Numbered from the stretch's first letter, positions 8,220 to 16,631 are shown. The stretch is 64,000 nucleotides of DNA from an uncultured Octadecabacter sp. (GCA_937891785.1 CALAGN010000149.1:1-64000), one strand, 5' to 3'. A program made the numbers and translations. The notes: a model not told the origin generated them from the sequence alone.

Positions 8220-8903
8220 ATGAGATGGAATCTACCAAATATACTGACTGTCCTACGCCTGCTTGCCGCTCCCGGTGTAGCGCTGATGTTTCTTTATTTC
8301 GCGCGCCCGTATGCTGATTGGTTCGCGCTGATCCTATTTGTGGTGGCCGCGACGACCGACTGGATTGACGGCTATCTCGCGCGTGCATGGAACCAGCAAA
8401 CCAAATTCGGCGCGATGCTTGATCCGATTGCCGACAAGGCGATGGTTGTCATCGCGCTGCTGGTGATTTGCAGTGTGTCTGGATGGGGATCGCAGACGGG
8501 TTTTGATCGGTGGATTTTGCTGCCAGCGACACTTATTATGTTCCGCGAGACTTTCGTCAGCGGGTTGCGCGAATTTTTGGGCGATACGGCGGGCACTTTG
8601 GCGGTTACGAAGCTTGCTAAATGGAAGACCGCCGCGCAGATGACCGCGATTGCCGTGCTGTTTTCCACCGGTGCGTTCGACACGTATTTTCAGATGTCCA
8701 CGGATGGCATGGATGACGCGCTGATCATCGCTGTGCTTGAAGGAACTGAACCTGATTTACAGGGGCTTATCTGGAAGCTGAACGGCGCATTCTATAGCTG
8801 GTGGATCGGTATCATCTTGCTTTGGGCGGCAATGATTTTGACCATGCTTACGGGCTTTGACTACTTTCGCAAATCGCTCCCCTATCTGAGGGAAAACGCG
8901 TGA
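8220..8903 (+). CDS. pgsA: CDP-diacylglycerol--glycerol-3-phosphate 3-phosphatidyltransferase
   Basis: Makes phosphatidylglycerol phosphate, the committed step to phosphatidylglycerol and cardiolipin, in the inner membrane. 227 residues with several hydrophobic spans. The CDP-alcohol phosphotransferase signature DGx2ARx8Gx3Dx3D is complete in DGYLARAWNQQTKFGAMLD-(3)-D near residues 43-65. An insertion around 160-185 (TDGMDDALIIAVLEGTEPDL) is extramembranous. Sixty bases separate it from uvrC, and the 3' end overlaps moaD by four bases. Confidence 0.94.
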   Translation: MRWNLPNILTVLRLLAAPGVALMFLYFARPYADWFALILFVVAATTDWIDGYLARAWNQQTKFGAMLDPIADKAMVVIALLVICSVSGWGSQTGFDRWILLPATLIMFRETFVSGLREFLGDTAGTLAVTKLAKWKTAAQMTAIAVLFSTGAFDTYFQMSTDGMDDALIIAVLEGTEPDLQGLIWKLNGAFYSWWIGIILLWAAMILTMLTGFDYFRKSLPYLRENA

Positions 8904-9148
8904 TCGATGTCGTCTATTTCGCTTGGGTACGTGAACGCATCGGGGTGCCGCGTGAACAAGTGGAAACCAAGGCGGCAACCGTGCGCGATTTGATCGCCGA
9001 ACTGCGCGGGCGCGAAGAACGCTATGATTTGGCATTCTCGGACACAAGCGCGCTGCGGGTCGCCGTTGACCAAACGCTTGCTGATTTCGACGCCCCGCTG
9101 GAAGGCGCCCGCGAAATAGCGTTTTTCCCACCCATGACAGGTGGCTGA
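8900..9148 (+). CDS. moaD: Molybdopterin synthase small subunit MoaD
   Basis: Ubiquitin-fold sulfur carrier, 82 residues. It ends in the diagnostic Gly-Gly (FFPPMTGG), the C-terminal Gly being thiocarboxylated by MoeB before sulfur transfer to precursor Z. It works with MoaE, encoded immediately downstream. It starts at GTG 8900, four bases inside pgsA, and its stop shares a base with the moaE start (TGATG), so translation of pgsA, moaD and moaE is coupled. Length and ending match the family. Confidence 0.93.
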   Translation: MIDVVYFAWVRERIGVPREQVETKAATVRDLIAELRGREERYDLAFSDTSALRVAVDQTLADFDAPLEGAREIAFFPPMTGG

Positions 9149-9588
9149 TGGACATCCGCGTTCAAGAAGCGGCGTTCGATGTTGGTGCGGAACTGAACTC
9201 TTTTACTGCCCGCGCGGCTGGCGCAGGTGCCGTTGTCAGCTTTAGCGGATTGGTGCGCGATGTGAACGGTGGACTGCGCGCCATGACGATCGAACACTAT
9301 CCGGGCATGACAGAAAAGGCGCTGACCGAGATCGCACAACAGGCCGTGACGCGCTGGGCGCTGGCCGATGCATTTGTGGTGCATCGTTACGGGCAACTAA
9401 AGGTCGGTGAGCTGATCATGATGGTTGCCACGGCGGCCCCGCACCGTGCCGATGCTTTTGCTGCAGCCGAGTTCTTGATGGATTACCTGAAGTCCCGCGC
9501 GCCATTCTGGAAAAAAGAAGAAACCGGCAACGGGGCCGATTGGGTCGCCGCCAAGGACGCCGACGAGGATGCGTTGAAGCGCTGGTAG
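9148..9588 (+). CDS. moaE: Molybdopterin synthase catalytic subunit MoaE
   Basis: Catalytic half of molybdopterin synthase (MoaD2E2), 146 residues, cytoplasmic. Conserved elements seen are GAVVSFSGLVR near 28-40, IEHYPGMTEK, HRYGQLKVGE and the active-site lysine region LKSRAPFWKKE near 113-123. The start ATG overlaps the moaD stop. The gene ends exactly where the convergent tag gene ends (9588/9589), leaving no spacer for a terminator. Confidence 0.95.
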   Translation: MDIRVQEAAFDVGAELNSFTARAAGAGAVVSFSGLVRDVNGGLRAMTIEHYPGMTEKALTEIAQQAVTRWALADAFVVHRYGQLKVGELIMMVATAAPHRADAFAAAEFLMDYLKSRAPFWKKEETGNGADWVAAKDADEDALKRW

Positions 9589-10152
9589 CTACCGTGCCAA
9601 TGCTGCACAGTGGTCGTGCTGCGGACAATCGATAAGGTGGTCGTTGATCAACCCGCAAGCCTGCATCCACGCATAGACAATCGTCGGGCCGCAAAACTTG
9701 AACCCGGCTTTTCTTAAATCCTTGGACATCTGTGTTGATAGCGGCGTTAAGGCAGGCACTTGCGCCAGACCGGTCCAGCGATTGTGGATCGGTTTGCCGC
9801 TCGTGTTGGCCCAGCACCACGCCGAGAAGTCATCCATCTCAAGATAGGCGCGGGCGTTGGTAATCGTTGCTTCGATCTTGCCGCGATGGCGAATGATGCC
9901 GGGGTTTTCGAGGCAGGCCAACACCTCGGGTTCGCCCCAGCCGGCAATCACTTCGGGGTCAAATTGTGCAAATGCGGCCTTAAAGTTGTCGCGCTTTTTC
10001 AGGATTGTGATCCAGCTAAGACCCGCCTGAAATCCGTCGAGGATCAGCTTTTCCCACAGCGCGCGGCTATCGTATTCTGGCACGCCCCATTCCGTATCGT
10101 GGTAATCGGTATAGATTTTTTTCTGTCCGGCCCAGCCGCAGCGTTCGCTCAT
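9589..10152 (-). CDS. tag: DNA-3-methyladenine glycosylase I
   Basis: Base-excision repair glycosylase removing 3-methyladenine; 187 residues. The N-terminal RCGWA and YHDTEWGVP motifs, FQAGLSWITILKKR and GIIRHRGKI are all present. The C-terminal Cys-His knuckle (CPQHDHC) matches the zinc snap of the family. The residue aligning with catalytic Glu38 of E. coli Tag is Asp here (LDGFQ); I recall the same in other alphaproteobacterial members, so activity is likely kept. Convergent with moaE without a gap, and divergent from the EAL gene with 100 bases between. Confidence 0.92.
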   Translation of the reverse strand: MSERCGWAGQKKIYTDYHDTEWGVPEYDSRALWEKLILDGFQAGLSWITILKKRDNFKAAFAQFDPEVIAGWGEPEVLACLENPGIIRHRGKIEATITNARAYLEMDDFSAWCWANTSGKPIHNRWTGLAQVPALTPLSTQMSKDLRKAGFKFCGPTIVYAWMQACGLINDHLIDCPQHDHCAALAR

Positions 10153-10252
10153 GTCCTGCCCCCAAATGTTGATTCAATTGATCGCAAATTGAGTTTCTTT
10201 ACCAGCCATTAAGCGGGGCAATGGGATACCTGCGGGGACCAAGGATGATTGC

Positions 10253-11059
10253 ATGGCCAGTTTTGATCTTTCCCCCGGCGCATTGAATGCGCAAACGCCG
10301 ATGGACCCGCTGCAATATGCGGTGGCCAGTCGTGATCGCGATGTGTTGTCGATTGTGCGCAAGGCACTTGAACGCGGCAACACTGCGCTGGCGTTTCAAC
10401 CTGTCGTGCGTGCGGGCCAGCCCGATCAGGTTGTCTTTTACGAGGGGTTGATCCGTGTCCTTGATGACGGCGGGCGGATTGTGCCTGCGGGGCAATTCAT
10501 GGGGCAGATCGAAGAAAAGGCGCTGGGCCGTGATATTGATTGCGAAACGTTGCGTCACGGTCTGGACATGCTGCAGGCAAATCCGACGCTGCGTCTGTCG
10601 CTAAATGTCTCGGCGCGATCCATTGGCGATGCAGCTTGGCGTCGCCGCCTTGATCAGCGGCTTGATAGCGACCCTGCCCTTGCGCATCGCTTGATCCTTG
10701 AAGTGGGGGAAACCTCGGCGATGCAACTCCACGAGGTTGTCATTCGCTTCATGGAAGAAATGCAGCCCATTGGTATTGCCTTCGCGCTTGATGACTTTGG
10801 TGGGGGGATGACGTCCTTTCGCCACCTCAAAGACTTCTTTTTTGATATGGTAAAGCTTGACCGTTGTTTTGTGAAAGACATCAATCATTCACCAGATAAT
10901 CAGGTTCTTGCCGAAGCGCTAATTTCGGTTGCACACCAGTTCGAAATGTTTGCCGTCGGGCAGGGTGTTGAAACGGCGGCCGAGGCTGAATTTCTCGCTT
11001 CATTCGGCGTGGATTGCCTTCAGGGCTATCATATCGCCATTCCCAAATTCACACTTTGA
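10253..11059 (+). CDS. Stand-alone EAL-domain c-di-GMP phosphodiesterase
   Basis: Cytoplasmic protein of 268 residues with one EAL domain from about residue 40 to the end, and no GGDEF, PAS or membrane segment. Metal and base residues appear intact: EGLIR for EAL, LNVSARS, EVGETSA, LDDFGGG, VKLDR and GVET. The usual AEGVE reads GQGVE, replacing a residue just before the conserved Glu. The final motif is LQGYHIA. It probably hydrolyses c-di-GMP to pGpG. AAGGA seven bases before the ATG fixes the start. Without a sensory domain, its control must be transcriptional or by partners. Confidence 0.88.
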   Translation: MASFDLSPGALNAQTPMDPLQYAVASRDRDVLSIVRKALERGNTALAFQPVVRAGQPDQVVFYEGLIRVLDDGGRIVPAGQFMGQIEEKALGRDIDCETLRHGLDMLQANPTLRLSLNVSARSIGDAAWRRRLDQRLDSDPALAHRLILEVGETSAMQLHEVVIRFMEEMQPIGIAFALDDFGGGMTSFRHLKDFFFDMVKLDRCFVKDINHSPDNQVLAEALISVAHQFEMFAVGQGVETAAEAEFLASFGVDCLQGYHIAIPKFTL

Positions 11060-11162
11060 CGTCCTTACATGGCGGGTCTGCGTCGCCGAGGGGCTGAATC
11101 ACGTTGCCCCAGGGTCGTCTAACCAATATGAAATGCTGCAACGGCGGGTGGGGCCCCGCACG

Positions 11163-11174
11163 CTGCATGTGCAT
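11163..11174. promoter_or_regulatory. Candidate PhaR-type operator before phaA
   Basis: CTGC-ATGT-GCAT lies 42 bases before the phaA start. It differs by one base from the CTGC-N3/4-GCAG consensus I recall for the polyhydroxybutyrate regulator PhaR of Paracoccus. A related TGCTGCA occurs at 11134-11140. The consensus is from memory, so confidence is low. Confidence 0.3.
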
Positions 11175-11215
11175 AACTCCGCGTCGCCTTTGTCGCATTC
11201 AAAAAGGAGTCTCAT

Positions 11216-12391
11216 ATGACCAACGTTGTAATCGCTTCCGCAGCACGTACCGCCGTGGGTAGCTTTGGTGGCGGTTTTGCCAATACCCCCGCACATGACC
11301 TGGGCGCTGCTGTCCTTGCCGAGGTTGTCGCGCGCGCCGGCATCGATCCATCCGAGGTCAGTGAAACAATTCTTGGTCAGGTTCTGACAGCCGCGCAGGG
11401 CCAAAACCCTGCCCGTCAGGCGCATATCAACGCAGGTCTGCCGCAAGAAAGCGCCGCTTGGTCGCTCAATCAGGTCTGTGGTTCCGGCCTTCGTGCCGTT
11501 GCGCTGGGCGCACAGCATATCATGCTGGGTGACGCCAATATCGTCGCAGCCGGCGGTCAGGAAAACATGACCATGTCGCCCCACGCAGCTAACTTGCGCG
11601 CGGGTCACAAGATGGGCGACATGAAATACATCGACACGATGATTCATGATGGTTTGTGGGATGCTTTCAATAACTACCACATGGGCCAGACCGCTGAAAA
11701 CGTAGCTGAAAAGTGGCAGATTTCCCGCGAAATGCAGGACGAATTCGCCGTGGCCTCGCAGAACAAGGCCGAAGCCGCGCAAAAGGCTGGCAAGTTCGCC
11801 GATGAAATTGCTGCGTTCACGGTCAAGACCCGCAAGGGAGACATCATTGTTGATCAGGACGAATATATCCGCCACGGCGCAACCCTCGAAGCGATGGCGA
11901 AAATGCGCCCCGCGTTCACAAAGGACGGCACCGTGACCGCCGCAAACGCATCGGGCTTGAATGATGGCGCAGCAGCGACGCTTTTGATGTCCGCTGACGA
12001 GGCCGAGAAGCGTGGTATCGAACCGCTCGCCCGTATCGCGTCCTATGCAACCGCCGGTCTGGACCCGGCGATTATGGGCGTTGGTCCGATCTATGCATCG
12101 CGCAAGGCATTGGACAAGGCTGGCTGGTCGGTTGACGATCTTGATCTTGTCGAAGCCAACGAAGCATTTGCTTCACAAGCCTGCGCCGTGAACAAAGAAA
12201 TGGGCTGGGATCCAGCAATCGTGAACGTGAACGGCGGCGCAATCGCGATTGGGCACCCGATCGGTGCATCCGGCTGCCGTGTTCTGAACACGCTCTTGTT
12301 CGAGATGAAACGCCGTGGCGCAAAGAAGGGTCTTGCGACCCTTTGCATCGGTGGCGGCATGGGTGTCGCGCTTTGCGTTGAGCGTCCATAA
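11216..12391 (+). CDS. phaA: Acetyl-CoA C-acetyltransferase (beta-ketothiolase)
   Basis: Condenses two acetyl-CoA to acetoacetyl-CoA, the first step of polyhydroxybutyrate synthesis, and can work in reverse. 391 residues, full length. The acyl-enzyme Cys88 lies in [10 protein letters not shown]. The His of GHPIGASG (~347) and the second Cys in TLCIGGGMG (~377) complete the triad. AAGGAG lies seven bases upstream of the ATG. It has its own terminator-like hairpin before phaB, so phaA and phaB are probably separate transcription units that act in one pathway. No polymerase gene (phaC) is in the window. Confidence 0.95.
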   Translation: MTNVVIASAARTAVGSFGGGFANTPAHDLGAAVLAEVVARAGIDPSEVSETILGQVLTAAQGQNPARQAHINAGLPQESAAWSLNQVCGSGLRAVALGAQHIMLGDANIVAAGGQENMTMSPHAANLRAGHKMGDMKYIDTMIHDGLWDAFNNYHMGQTAENVAEKWQISREMQDEFAVASQNKAEAAQKAGKFADEIAAFTVKTRKGDIIVDQDEYIRHGATLEAMAKMRPAFTKDGTVTAANASGLNDGAAATLLMSADEAEKRGIEPLARIASYATAGLDPAIMGVGPIYASRKALDKAGWSVDDLDLVEANEAFASQACAVNKEMGWDPAIVNVNGGAIAIGHPIGASGCRVLNTLLFEMKRRGAKKGLATLCIGGGMGVALCVERP

Positions 12392-12406
12392 CGTCTGACA
12401 CTTTAA

Positions 12407-12444
12407 ATGGGGTCGCGTGTTAGATCGCCGCGACCCCATTCTTT
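12407..12444 (+). terminator. Rho-independent terminator after phaA
   Basis: ATGGGGTCGCG (12407-12417) and CGCGACCCCAT (12429-12439) form a perfect 11-bp stem with an 11-base loop. The T-rich TCTTTT follows. It lies 16 bases after the phaA stop. Confidence 0.85.
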
Positions 12445-12457
12445 TGCAGATTCTGGC

Positions 12458-12495
12458 GCGCAATAAAGTTGCGCCTATGTTTGCGCTCGTATAAT
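12458..12495 (+). promoter_or_regulatory. phaB promoter with overlapping inverted repeat
   Basis: A perfect -10 box TATAAT is at 12490-12495, with TTGCGC at 12469-12474 as the -35 (15-base spacer, somewhat short). The -35 is the right arm of a perfect inverted repeat GCGCAA-N5-TTGCGC (12458-12474). A protein bound there would block RNA polymerase, so it is a candidate operator. Confidence 0.6.
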
Positions 12496-12526
12496 ATCAT
12501 TGCTAACCGAAATTGGAGGATACACG

Positions 12527-13252
12527 ATGTCACGCGTCGCACTTGTTACCGGAGGCTCCCGCGGGATCGGGGCAGCAATCGCCAAAGCACTGGCCGCCGA
12601 GGGCTATATTGTCGCCGCGACCTACGCGGGCAACGATGAAAAAGCTGCTGCCTTTACCGCCGAAACCGGCATCAAGACTTACAAATGGGACGTGGGAAAC
12701 TACGAAGCCTGTCAGGCTGGTATCGCCCAAGTCGTAGCCGATCTTGGCCCTGTTGAAGTCTTGGTTAACAACGCGGGCATCACCCGTGACGCGCCGTTCC
12801 ACAAAATGACGCCGCAACAGTGGCAAGAAGTGATCGACACCAACCTGACGGGCCTGTTCAACATGACCCATAACGTCTGGGGTGGAATGCGTGAACGCAA
12901 GTTCGGGCGTGTGGTTTCGATTAGCTCGATCAATGGCCAGAAGGGCCAGTTCGCCCAAACAAACTATGCTGCCGCCAAGGCAGGTGACATTGGTTTTTCC
13001 AAGTCGTTGGCACAAGAAGGTGCGCGCGCTGGCATTACCGTTAACGTGATCTGTCCGGGCTATATCAACACCGAAATGATGAGCACGATCCCCGAAAAGG
13101 TCATGAACGACGTGATCTTGCCGCAAATTCCGGTTGGTCGCCTTGGCGAACCCGAAGAAATCGCGCGCGCTGTCGTGTTTCTTGCATCTGACGAAGCCGC
13201 GTTCATTACAGGTTCGACGATTTCCGCGAACGGCGGGCAATACATGATCTAA
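12527..13252 (+). CDS. phaB: Acetoacetyl-CoA reductase
   Basis: NADPH-dependent SDR that reduces acetoacetyl-CoA to (R)-3-hydroxybutyryl-CoA for polyhydroxybutyrate. 241 residues. The cofactor loop is TGGSRGIG, followed by NNAGITRD. The catalytic Ser-Tyr-Lys lies in SISSINGQKGQF and NYAAAK, and the specificity region CPGYINTEMM is typical of PhaB. GGAGGA at 12515-12520 sets the ATG at 12527. Flanked by its own promoter and a strong terminator, so probably monocistronic. Confidence 0.95.
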   Translation: MSRVALVTGGSRGIGAAIAKALAAEGYIVAATYAGNDEKAAAFTAETGIKTYKWDVGNYEACQAGIAQVVADLGPVEVLVNNAGITRDAPFHKMTPQQWQEVIDTNLTGLFNMTHNVWGGMRERKFGRVVSISSINGQKGQFAQTNYAAAKAGDIGFSKSLAQEGARAGITVNVICPGYINTEMMSTIPEKVMNDVILPQIPVGRLGEPEEIARAVVFLASDEAAFITGSTISANGGQYMI

Positions 13253-13274
13253 GGCCACACGAACAATGACGAGG

Positions 13275-13300
13275 GGCCGGTCCAATTGGGTCGGCCTTTT
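13275..13300 (+). terminator. Rho-independent terminator after phaB
   Basis: A near-palindrome GGCCGGTCCAA/TTGGGTCGGCC (13275-13296; the two mismatched positions can form G-U pairs) is followed by TTTT. It begins 22 bases after the phaB stop. Confidence 0.8.
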
Positions 13301-13453
13301 GCGTTTGGGGGCAGCCAAACAGCCTGCGATTGAAGGTCTGCGCGCCCTCATTGACCACCGCCCGATAGTGGCACTATTTCTTTCGTTGGTTAAGGTTTAA
13401 CACAGCAAAATGGATGACAGGATTGACCCTTTGATCCGAGCTAGGGGCGGCGG

Positions 13454-14320
13454 ATGACACGGGCACGGGCGACAGTTTTTGGATTTGGTGCCGTCCTGCT
13501 GTGGTCGCTGCTCGCGCTGTTCACGGTCGGGTCTACACCTGTGCCGCCTTTTCTACTTAGCGCGCTGTGCTTTGCGATTGGCGGCGGGTTCGGGATGATC
13601 TGGCTGATCATCACTGGCCGGTTGCGCCAGCTTGCGGGTGTGCCATGGCATGTCTACGCATTTGGCACGGTGGGCTTGTTTGGCTATCACGCCTTGTATT
13701 TTTCAGCACTTCGTCTTGCTCCGGTAGCCGAGGCGGGGCTGATCGCATATCTTTGGCCACTTTTCATTGTGTTGATGTCGGGCCTGTTGCCCGGCGAACG
13801 GTTGGGCGCGGGCCATTTGATCGGCGCATTCACCGCATTTTTCGGGGCGGCCCTGATCATCGGGGCGGGGGCCACGGGGTTTCGTTCGGATGCCTTGTCT
13901 GGCTACGGACTCGCGTTTCTCTGCGCGTTGACGTGGTCGGCCTATTCGGTCGGTTCGCGCCGCTTTGGGGCGGTGCCAACAGGCAGCGTCGCAGTATTTT
14001 GTATCGCAAGTGCGGTGCTGTCAGCGGGCGCGCATCTGGTCTTTGAAGCAACCGTTTGGCCCGCAGACGCACGCGGGTGGTTGGCCGTCTTGGGCCTTGG
14101 CCTTGGCCCTGTTGGACTTGCGTTTTTCGTCTGGGATGTCGGGGTGAAGAAGGGCGATATTCAATTGCTTGGTGTCGCGTCTTATGCAGCGCCGCTGCTA
14201 TCAACTTTGATATTGGTGCTGGCGGGGGTTGCCGCCGCACATTGGTCGCTACTTGTGGCTGCGGTCCTGATTGCGGCAGGTGCGGCGCTGGCAGCCAGTG
14301 CCAGCGCCAAAGTCGGATAG
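13454..14320 (+). CDS. DMT/EamA family transporter
   Basis: Inner-membrane protein of 288 residues with about ten hydrophobic spans in two EamA halves. The first ends near GAALIIGAG and the second runs to the C-terminus. FGYHALYFSALRLAPVAEAGLI and the second-half equivalent, with GDIQLLGVASYAAPLLST, are typical of DMT metabolite exporters such as YddG. The substrate cannot be read from the sequence. A conserved-looking YLWPLFIVL segment resembles aromatic amino acid exporters. The gene stands alone and converges on the DUF465 gene with two bases between stops. Confidence 0.88.
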   Translation: MTRARATVFGFGAVLLWSLLALFTVGSTPVPPFLLSALCFAIGGGFGMIWLIITGRLRQLAGVPWHVYAFGTVGLFGYHALYFSALRLAPVAEAGLIAYLWPLFIVLMSGLLPGERLGAGHLIGAFTAFFGAALIIGAGATGFRSDALSGYGLAFLCALTWSAYSVGSRRFGAVPTGSVAVFCIASAVLSAGAHLVFEATVWPADARGWLAVLGLGLGPVGLAFFVWDVGVKKGDIQLLGVASYAAPLLSTLILVLAGVAAAHWSLLVAAVLIAAGAALAASASAKVG

Positions 14321-14322
14321 TC

Positions 14323-14490
14323 TTATTCAGCGCTAAGGCGTGAAATCTCTTCTTTCAGGTGGAGCTTTTTCTTCTTCATGCGCGCAATCTCAAGATCGTC
14401 TGTTGCAGGGCTGCGCTGCGCAACCTCAACTGCTTCTGACAGGGACTCGTGTTTTTGCTTCAGCGTATGCACGTGGGAACTCAGTGTCAT
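14323..14490 (-). CDS. DUF465 (YdcH-like) small protein
   Basis: A 55-residue, highly charged helical protein of the DUF465 family (MTLSSHVHTLKQKHESLSEAV, then the basic ARMKKKKLHLKEEIS core). The predicted helices would form an antiparallel coiled coil. Function is unknown in the family. AGGAGG five bases before the ATG at 14490 fixes the start; the longer open frame upstream has no support. A 19-bp palindrome lies 56-74 bases upstream and may be an operator. Confidence 0.88.
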   Translation of the reverse strand: MTLSSHVHTLKQKHESLSEAVEVAQRSPATDDLEIARMKKKKLHLKEEISRLSAE

Positions 14491-14545
14491 GGTTGTCCTC
14501 CTGTATTGATTGTCTGTGAAACGATTGCACCACAGATTGACGGCG

Positions 14546-14564
14546 CTGTCACGCGGCGTGACAG
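14546..14564. promoter_or_regulatory. 19-bp palindrome upstream of DUF465 gene
   Basis: CTGTCACGC-G-GCGTGACAG has two perfect 9-bp arms around one central base. It lies between the DUF465 start and the end of the methyltransferase gene. No T tract follows on either strand in the direction of transcription, so an operator is likelier than a terminator. Confidence 0.5.
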
Positions 14565-14616
14565 AAAAAATCGTCACCATCCATGAAAGCGGGCAAAAGT
14601 TTCCAAACGCTTAACG

Positions 14617-15366
14617 TTAGATGTGCAAGGCGGCCCCATCCCGCAAAATCCTACGTGTTTGTGCGGTATAGCTTTCTTGGTCGCGTTCATGTGTCGCGCC
14701 ACGATGTAATACGTAAGTCGGGCATAAGCGAAATGCCGCGCGCCCGTCCTTGCGCGCCTGCAGCAGGAACCGCTCGGGCGCGCGGCCTTCACGTCCTGCA
14801 AGCGGCAGCACCACAAGCGATCCAAGCCGACCGTCACAAGCAACGATGGCCTCTGGCAGACGGTCGATCCGCTGAATGAGGGTCAGATACCCTTTGGGGG
14901 CGAGGCGGCGCGCGCCGATGTCGATCCATTCGGCCAAAGACGTGTCACTGCGATGGGCAGTGTCGCGCCCGCTGTCGCGCGCTGCGGTCGTTGCGGTCTG
15001 CTGGTAATAGGGCGGATTAATGAAAACATGGTCAAAACTGCGATTGCGCAGATCGGCAGGCAGGGCGCGTAGGTCAGCGGTGATCACCTCGGCCTCGATC
15101 CCGTTGTGGGTGGCGTTGGCGCGGGCAAGGTCTGCATAGTCAGGTTGCACCTCAACACCGGTCACACGCAGGCCTGCCGTGCGTTTGGCAAGGCACAGCA
15201 TCGCCGCCCCAACGCCGCACCCAAGCTCTAGTACCCGCTGCCCTGTTTTGGCCGGACAAGCCGCCGCAAGGAATACGGCGTCGACGCCTGCACGGTAGCC
15301 TTCGCGCGGTTGGGTGAACTGCAATAGTCCCCCGAGAAACGCATCACGTGTCGTTTGAGCGCTCAC
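14617..15366 (-). CDS. TrmN6/YfiC-like N6-adenine methyltransferase
   Basis: SAM-dependent methyltransferase of the tRNA1(Val) A37 N6 type, 249 residues. The AdoMet loop VLELGCGVGAAMLC is at ~44-57, VTGVEVQPDYADLAR follows, and the catalytic NPPY is at ~116-119 (HVFINPPYYQQ). This motif methylates exocyclic amines, and the tRNA target is inferred from the subgroup. The start is GTG 15366, overlapping the DUF2007 stop by four bases. In many Rhodobacteraceae this pair neighbours the polyprenyl synthase, as here. Confidence 0.85.
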   Translation of the reverse strand: MSAQTTRDAFLGGLLQFTQPREGYRAGVDAVFLAAACPAKTGQRVLELGCGVGAAMLCLAKRTAGLRVTGVEVQPDYADLARANATHNGIEAEVITADLRALPADLRNRSFDHVFINPPYYQQTATTAARDSGRDTAHRSDTSLAEWIDIGARRLAPKGYLTLIQRIDRLPEAIVACDGRLGSLVVLPLAGREGRAPERFLLQARKDGRAAFRLCPTYVLHRGATHERDQESYTAQTRRILRDGAALHI

Positions 15367-15578
15367 TTGGAGACTTCGATCCCGTTGTCGCGCATCGCTG
15401 CGGCGGCCATAAAGTGATCGCGGTCGGCAACCATCATCCGGCGCGGCAATATGCCCAGGCTGCCGTCAAGAATGCTCATGTTTACGTCCATTTCGAACAC
15501 GTCTATACCTTCGCCGTCTAACAGGGCTTTGGCAAAGGCGATGACCGTTGGGTCGTTGGTGCGCAAAAGTTCTTTCAT
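15363..15578 (-). CDS. DUF2007 domain protein
   Basis: A 71-residue cytoplasmic protein: KELLRTNDPTVIAFAKALL, then GIDVFEMD and PRRMMVADRDHFMAA. This fits DUF2007, a small alpha/beta fold annotated as a putative signal-transducing domain with no proven activity. It is translationally coupled to the downstream methyltransferase and divergent from the polyprenyl synthase gene, 54 bases apart, so the two transcription units probably share a control region. Confidence 0.85.
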   Translation of the reverse strand: MKELLRTNDPTVIAFAKALLDGEGIDVFEMDVNMSILDGSLGILPRRMMVADRDHFMAAAAMRDNGIEVSK

Positions 15579-15632
15579 CCTGTCGACCTAAGGGTAAACC
15601 AACCCCAATGTCGAGTAACTGACGGACCCGTG

Positions 15633-16631
15633 ATGAGCTTTGATAACTTTGCCACCAAACCGCACGAGCGCCTTGCCGAAACTTTGGCCGAGGAGATGGA
15701 TGCAGTTAACGCGCTGATCCGCGACCGGATGGCGTCTGAACATGCGCCGCGTATCCCCGAAGTTACGGCGCATCTGATCGAGGCAGGTGGTAAACGACTG
15801 CGCCCGATGATGACATTGGCTGCCGCTAAAATGTGCGGCTATGACGGCCCCTATCACGTGCATCTGGCCGCGACGGTTGAATTTATTCACACCGCGACCT
15901 TGCTGCACGACGATGTGGTCGATGAAAGCAGCCAGCGGCGCGGGCGGCCCACGGCGAACCTGTTGTGGGACAATACCAGCTCTGTGCTGGTTGGTGATTA
16001 TCTGTTCGCCCGTTCGTTCCAGTTGATGGTCGAAACAGGATCGTTGCGGGTTCTGGATATTTTGGCAAATGCCTCTGCCACGATTGCCGAGGGCGAGGTT
16101 TTGCAACTGACTGCGGCCAGCAATCTGTCCACAACCGAAGCGATCTATTTGCAAGTTGTGCGCGGTAAGACGGCCGCGTTGTTTTCCGCTGCGATGGAGG
16201 TCGGGGGTGTCATTGCCGGTGTCGACGAAGACCGTGTGAAAGCGCTGTATGATTATGGCGACGCACTAGGAATCGCATTCCAGATTGTCGATGACCTGTT
16301 GGATTATCGCGGTACAGATGCGACGGGCAAGAATGTGGGCGATGATTTCCGCGAGCGCAAACTAACACTGCCTGTGATTAAGGCGATTGCTTTGGCTGAC
16401 GCTGATGAGCGCGCCTTCTGGGAGCGCACGATTGCCAAGGGCAAGCAGTATGACGACGATCTTGAGACCGCGATAGCAATTCTCGAACGGCACGGCACCC
16501 TTGAAACTACCCGCCTCGAGGCGTTGTCATGGGCGGCACAGGCCAAGGACGCTCTTGCGCCTTTGCCTGATCACCCGATCAAAGGGATGCTTCTTGATCT
16601 TGCCGATTATGTGGTTGCGCGCGTTAGGTAA
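15633..16631 (+). CDS. ispB: Polyprenyl (octaprenyl/decaprenyl) diphosphate synthase
   Basis: Elongates farnesyl or geranylgeranyl diphosphate with isopentenyl units to make the ubiquinone side chain; cytoplasmic, Mg-dependent. 332 residues. The first aspartate-rich motif is LLHDDVVDESSQRRGRPT (~90-107) and the second is QIVDDLLDYRG (~216-226). GGKRLRPM is the IPP-binding region. Chain length cannot be read with certainty; ubiquinone-10 is usual in the family. ATG 15633 is preceded directly by an in-frame GTG at 15630, which could also serve. Converges with ispE, overlapping eight bases at the 3' ends. Confidence 0.93.
   Translation: MSFDNFATKPHERLAETLAEEMDAVNALIRDRMASEHAPRIPEVTAHLIEAGGKRLRPMMTLAAAKMCGYDGPYHVHLAATVEFIHTATLLHDDVVDESSQRRGRPTANLLWDNTSSVLVGDYLFARSFQLMVETGSLRVLDILANASATIAEGEVLQLTAASNLSTTEAIYLQVVRGKTAALFSAAMEVGGVIAGVDEDRVKALYDYGDALGIAFQIVDDLLDYRGTDATGKNVGDDFRERKLTLPVIKAIALADADERAFWERTIAKGKQYDDDLETAIAILERHGTLETTRLEALSWAAQAKDALAPLPDHPIKGMLLDLADYVVARVR

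Noticed and set aside
14546-14564. Reading the 19-bp palindrome as a terminator
   Set aside because: It is followed by A residues on the plus strand and by GC on the minus strand; no T tract follows in a transcribed direction.
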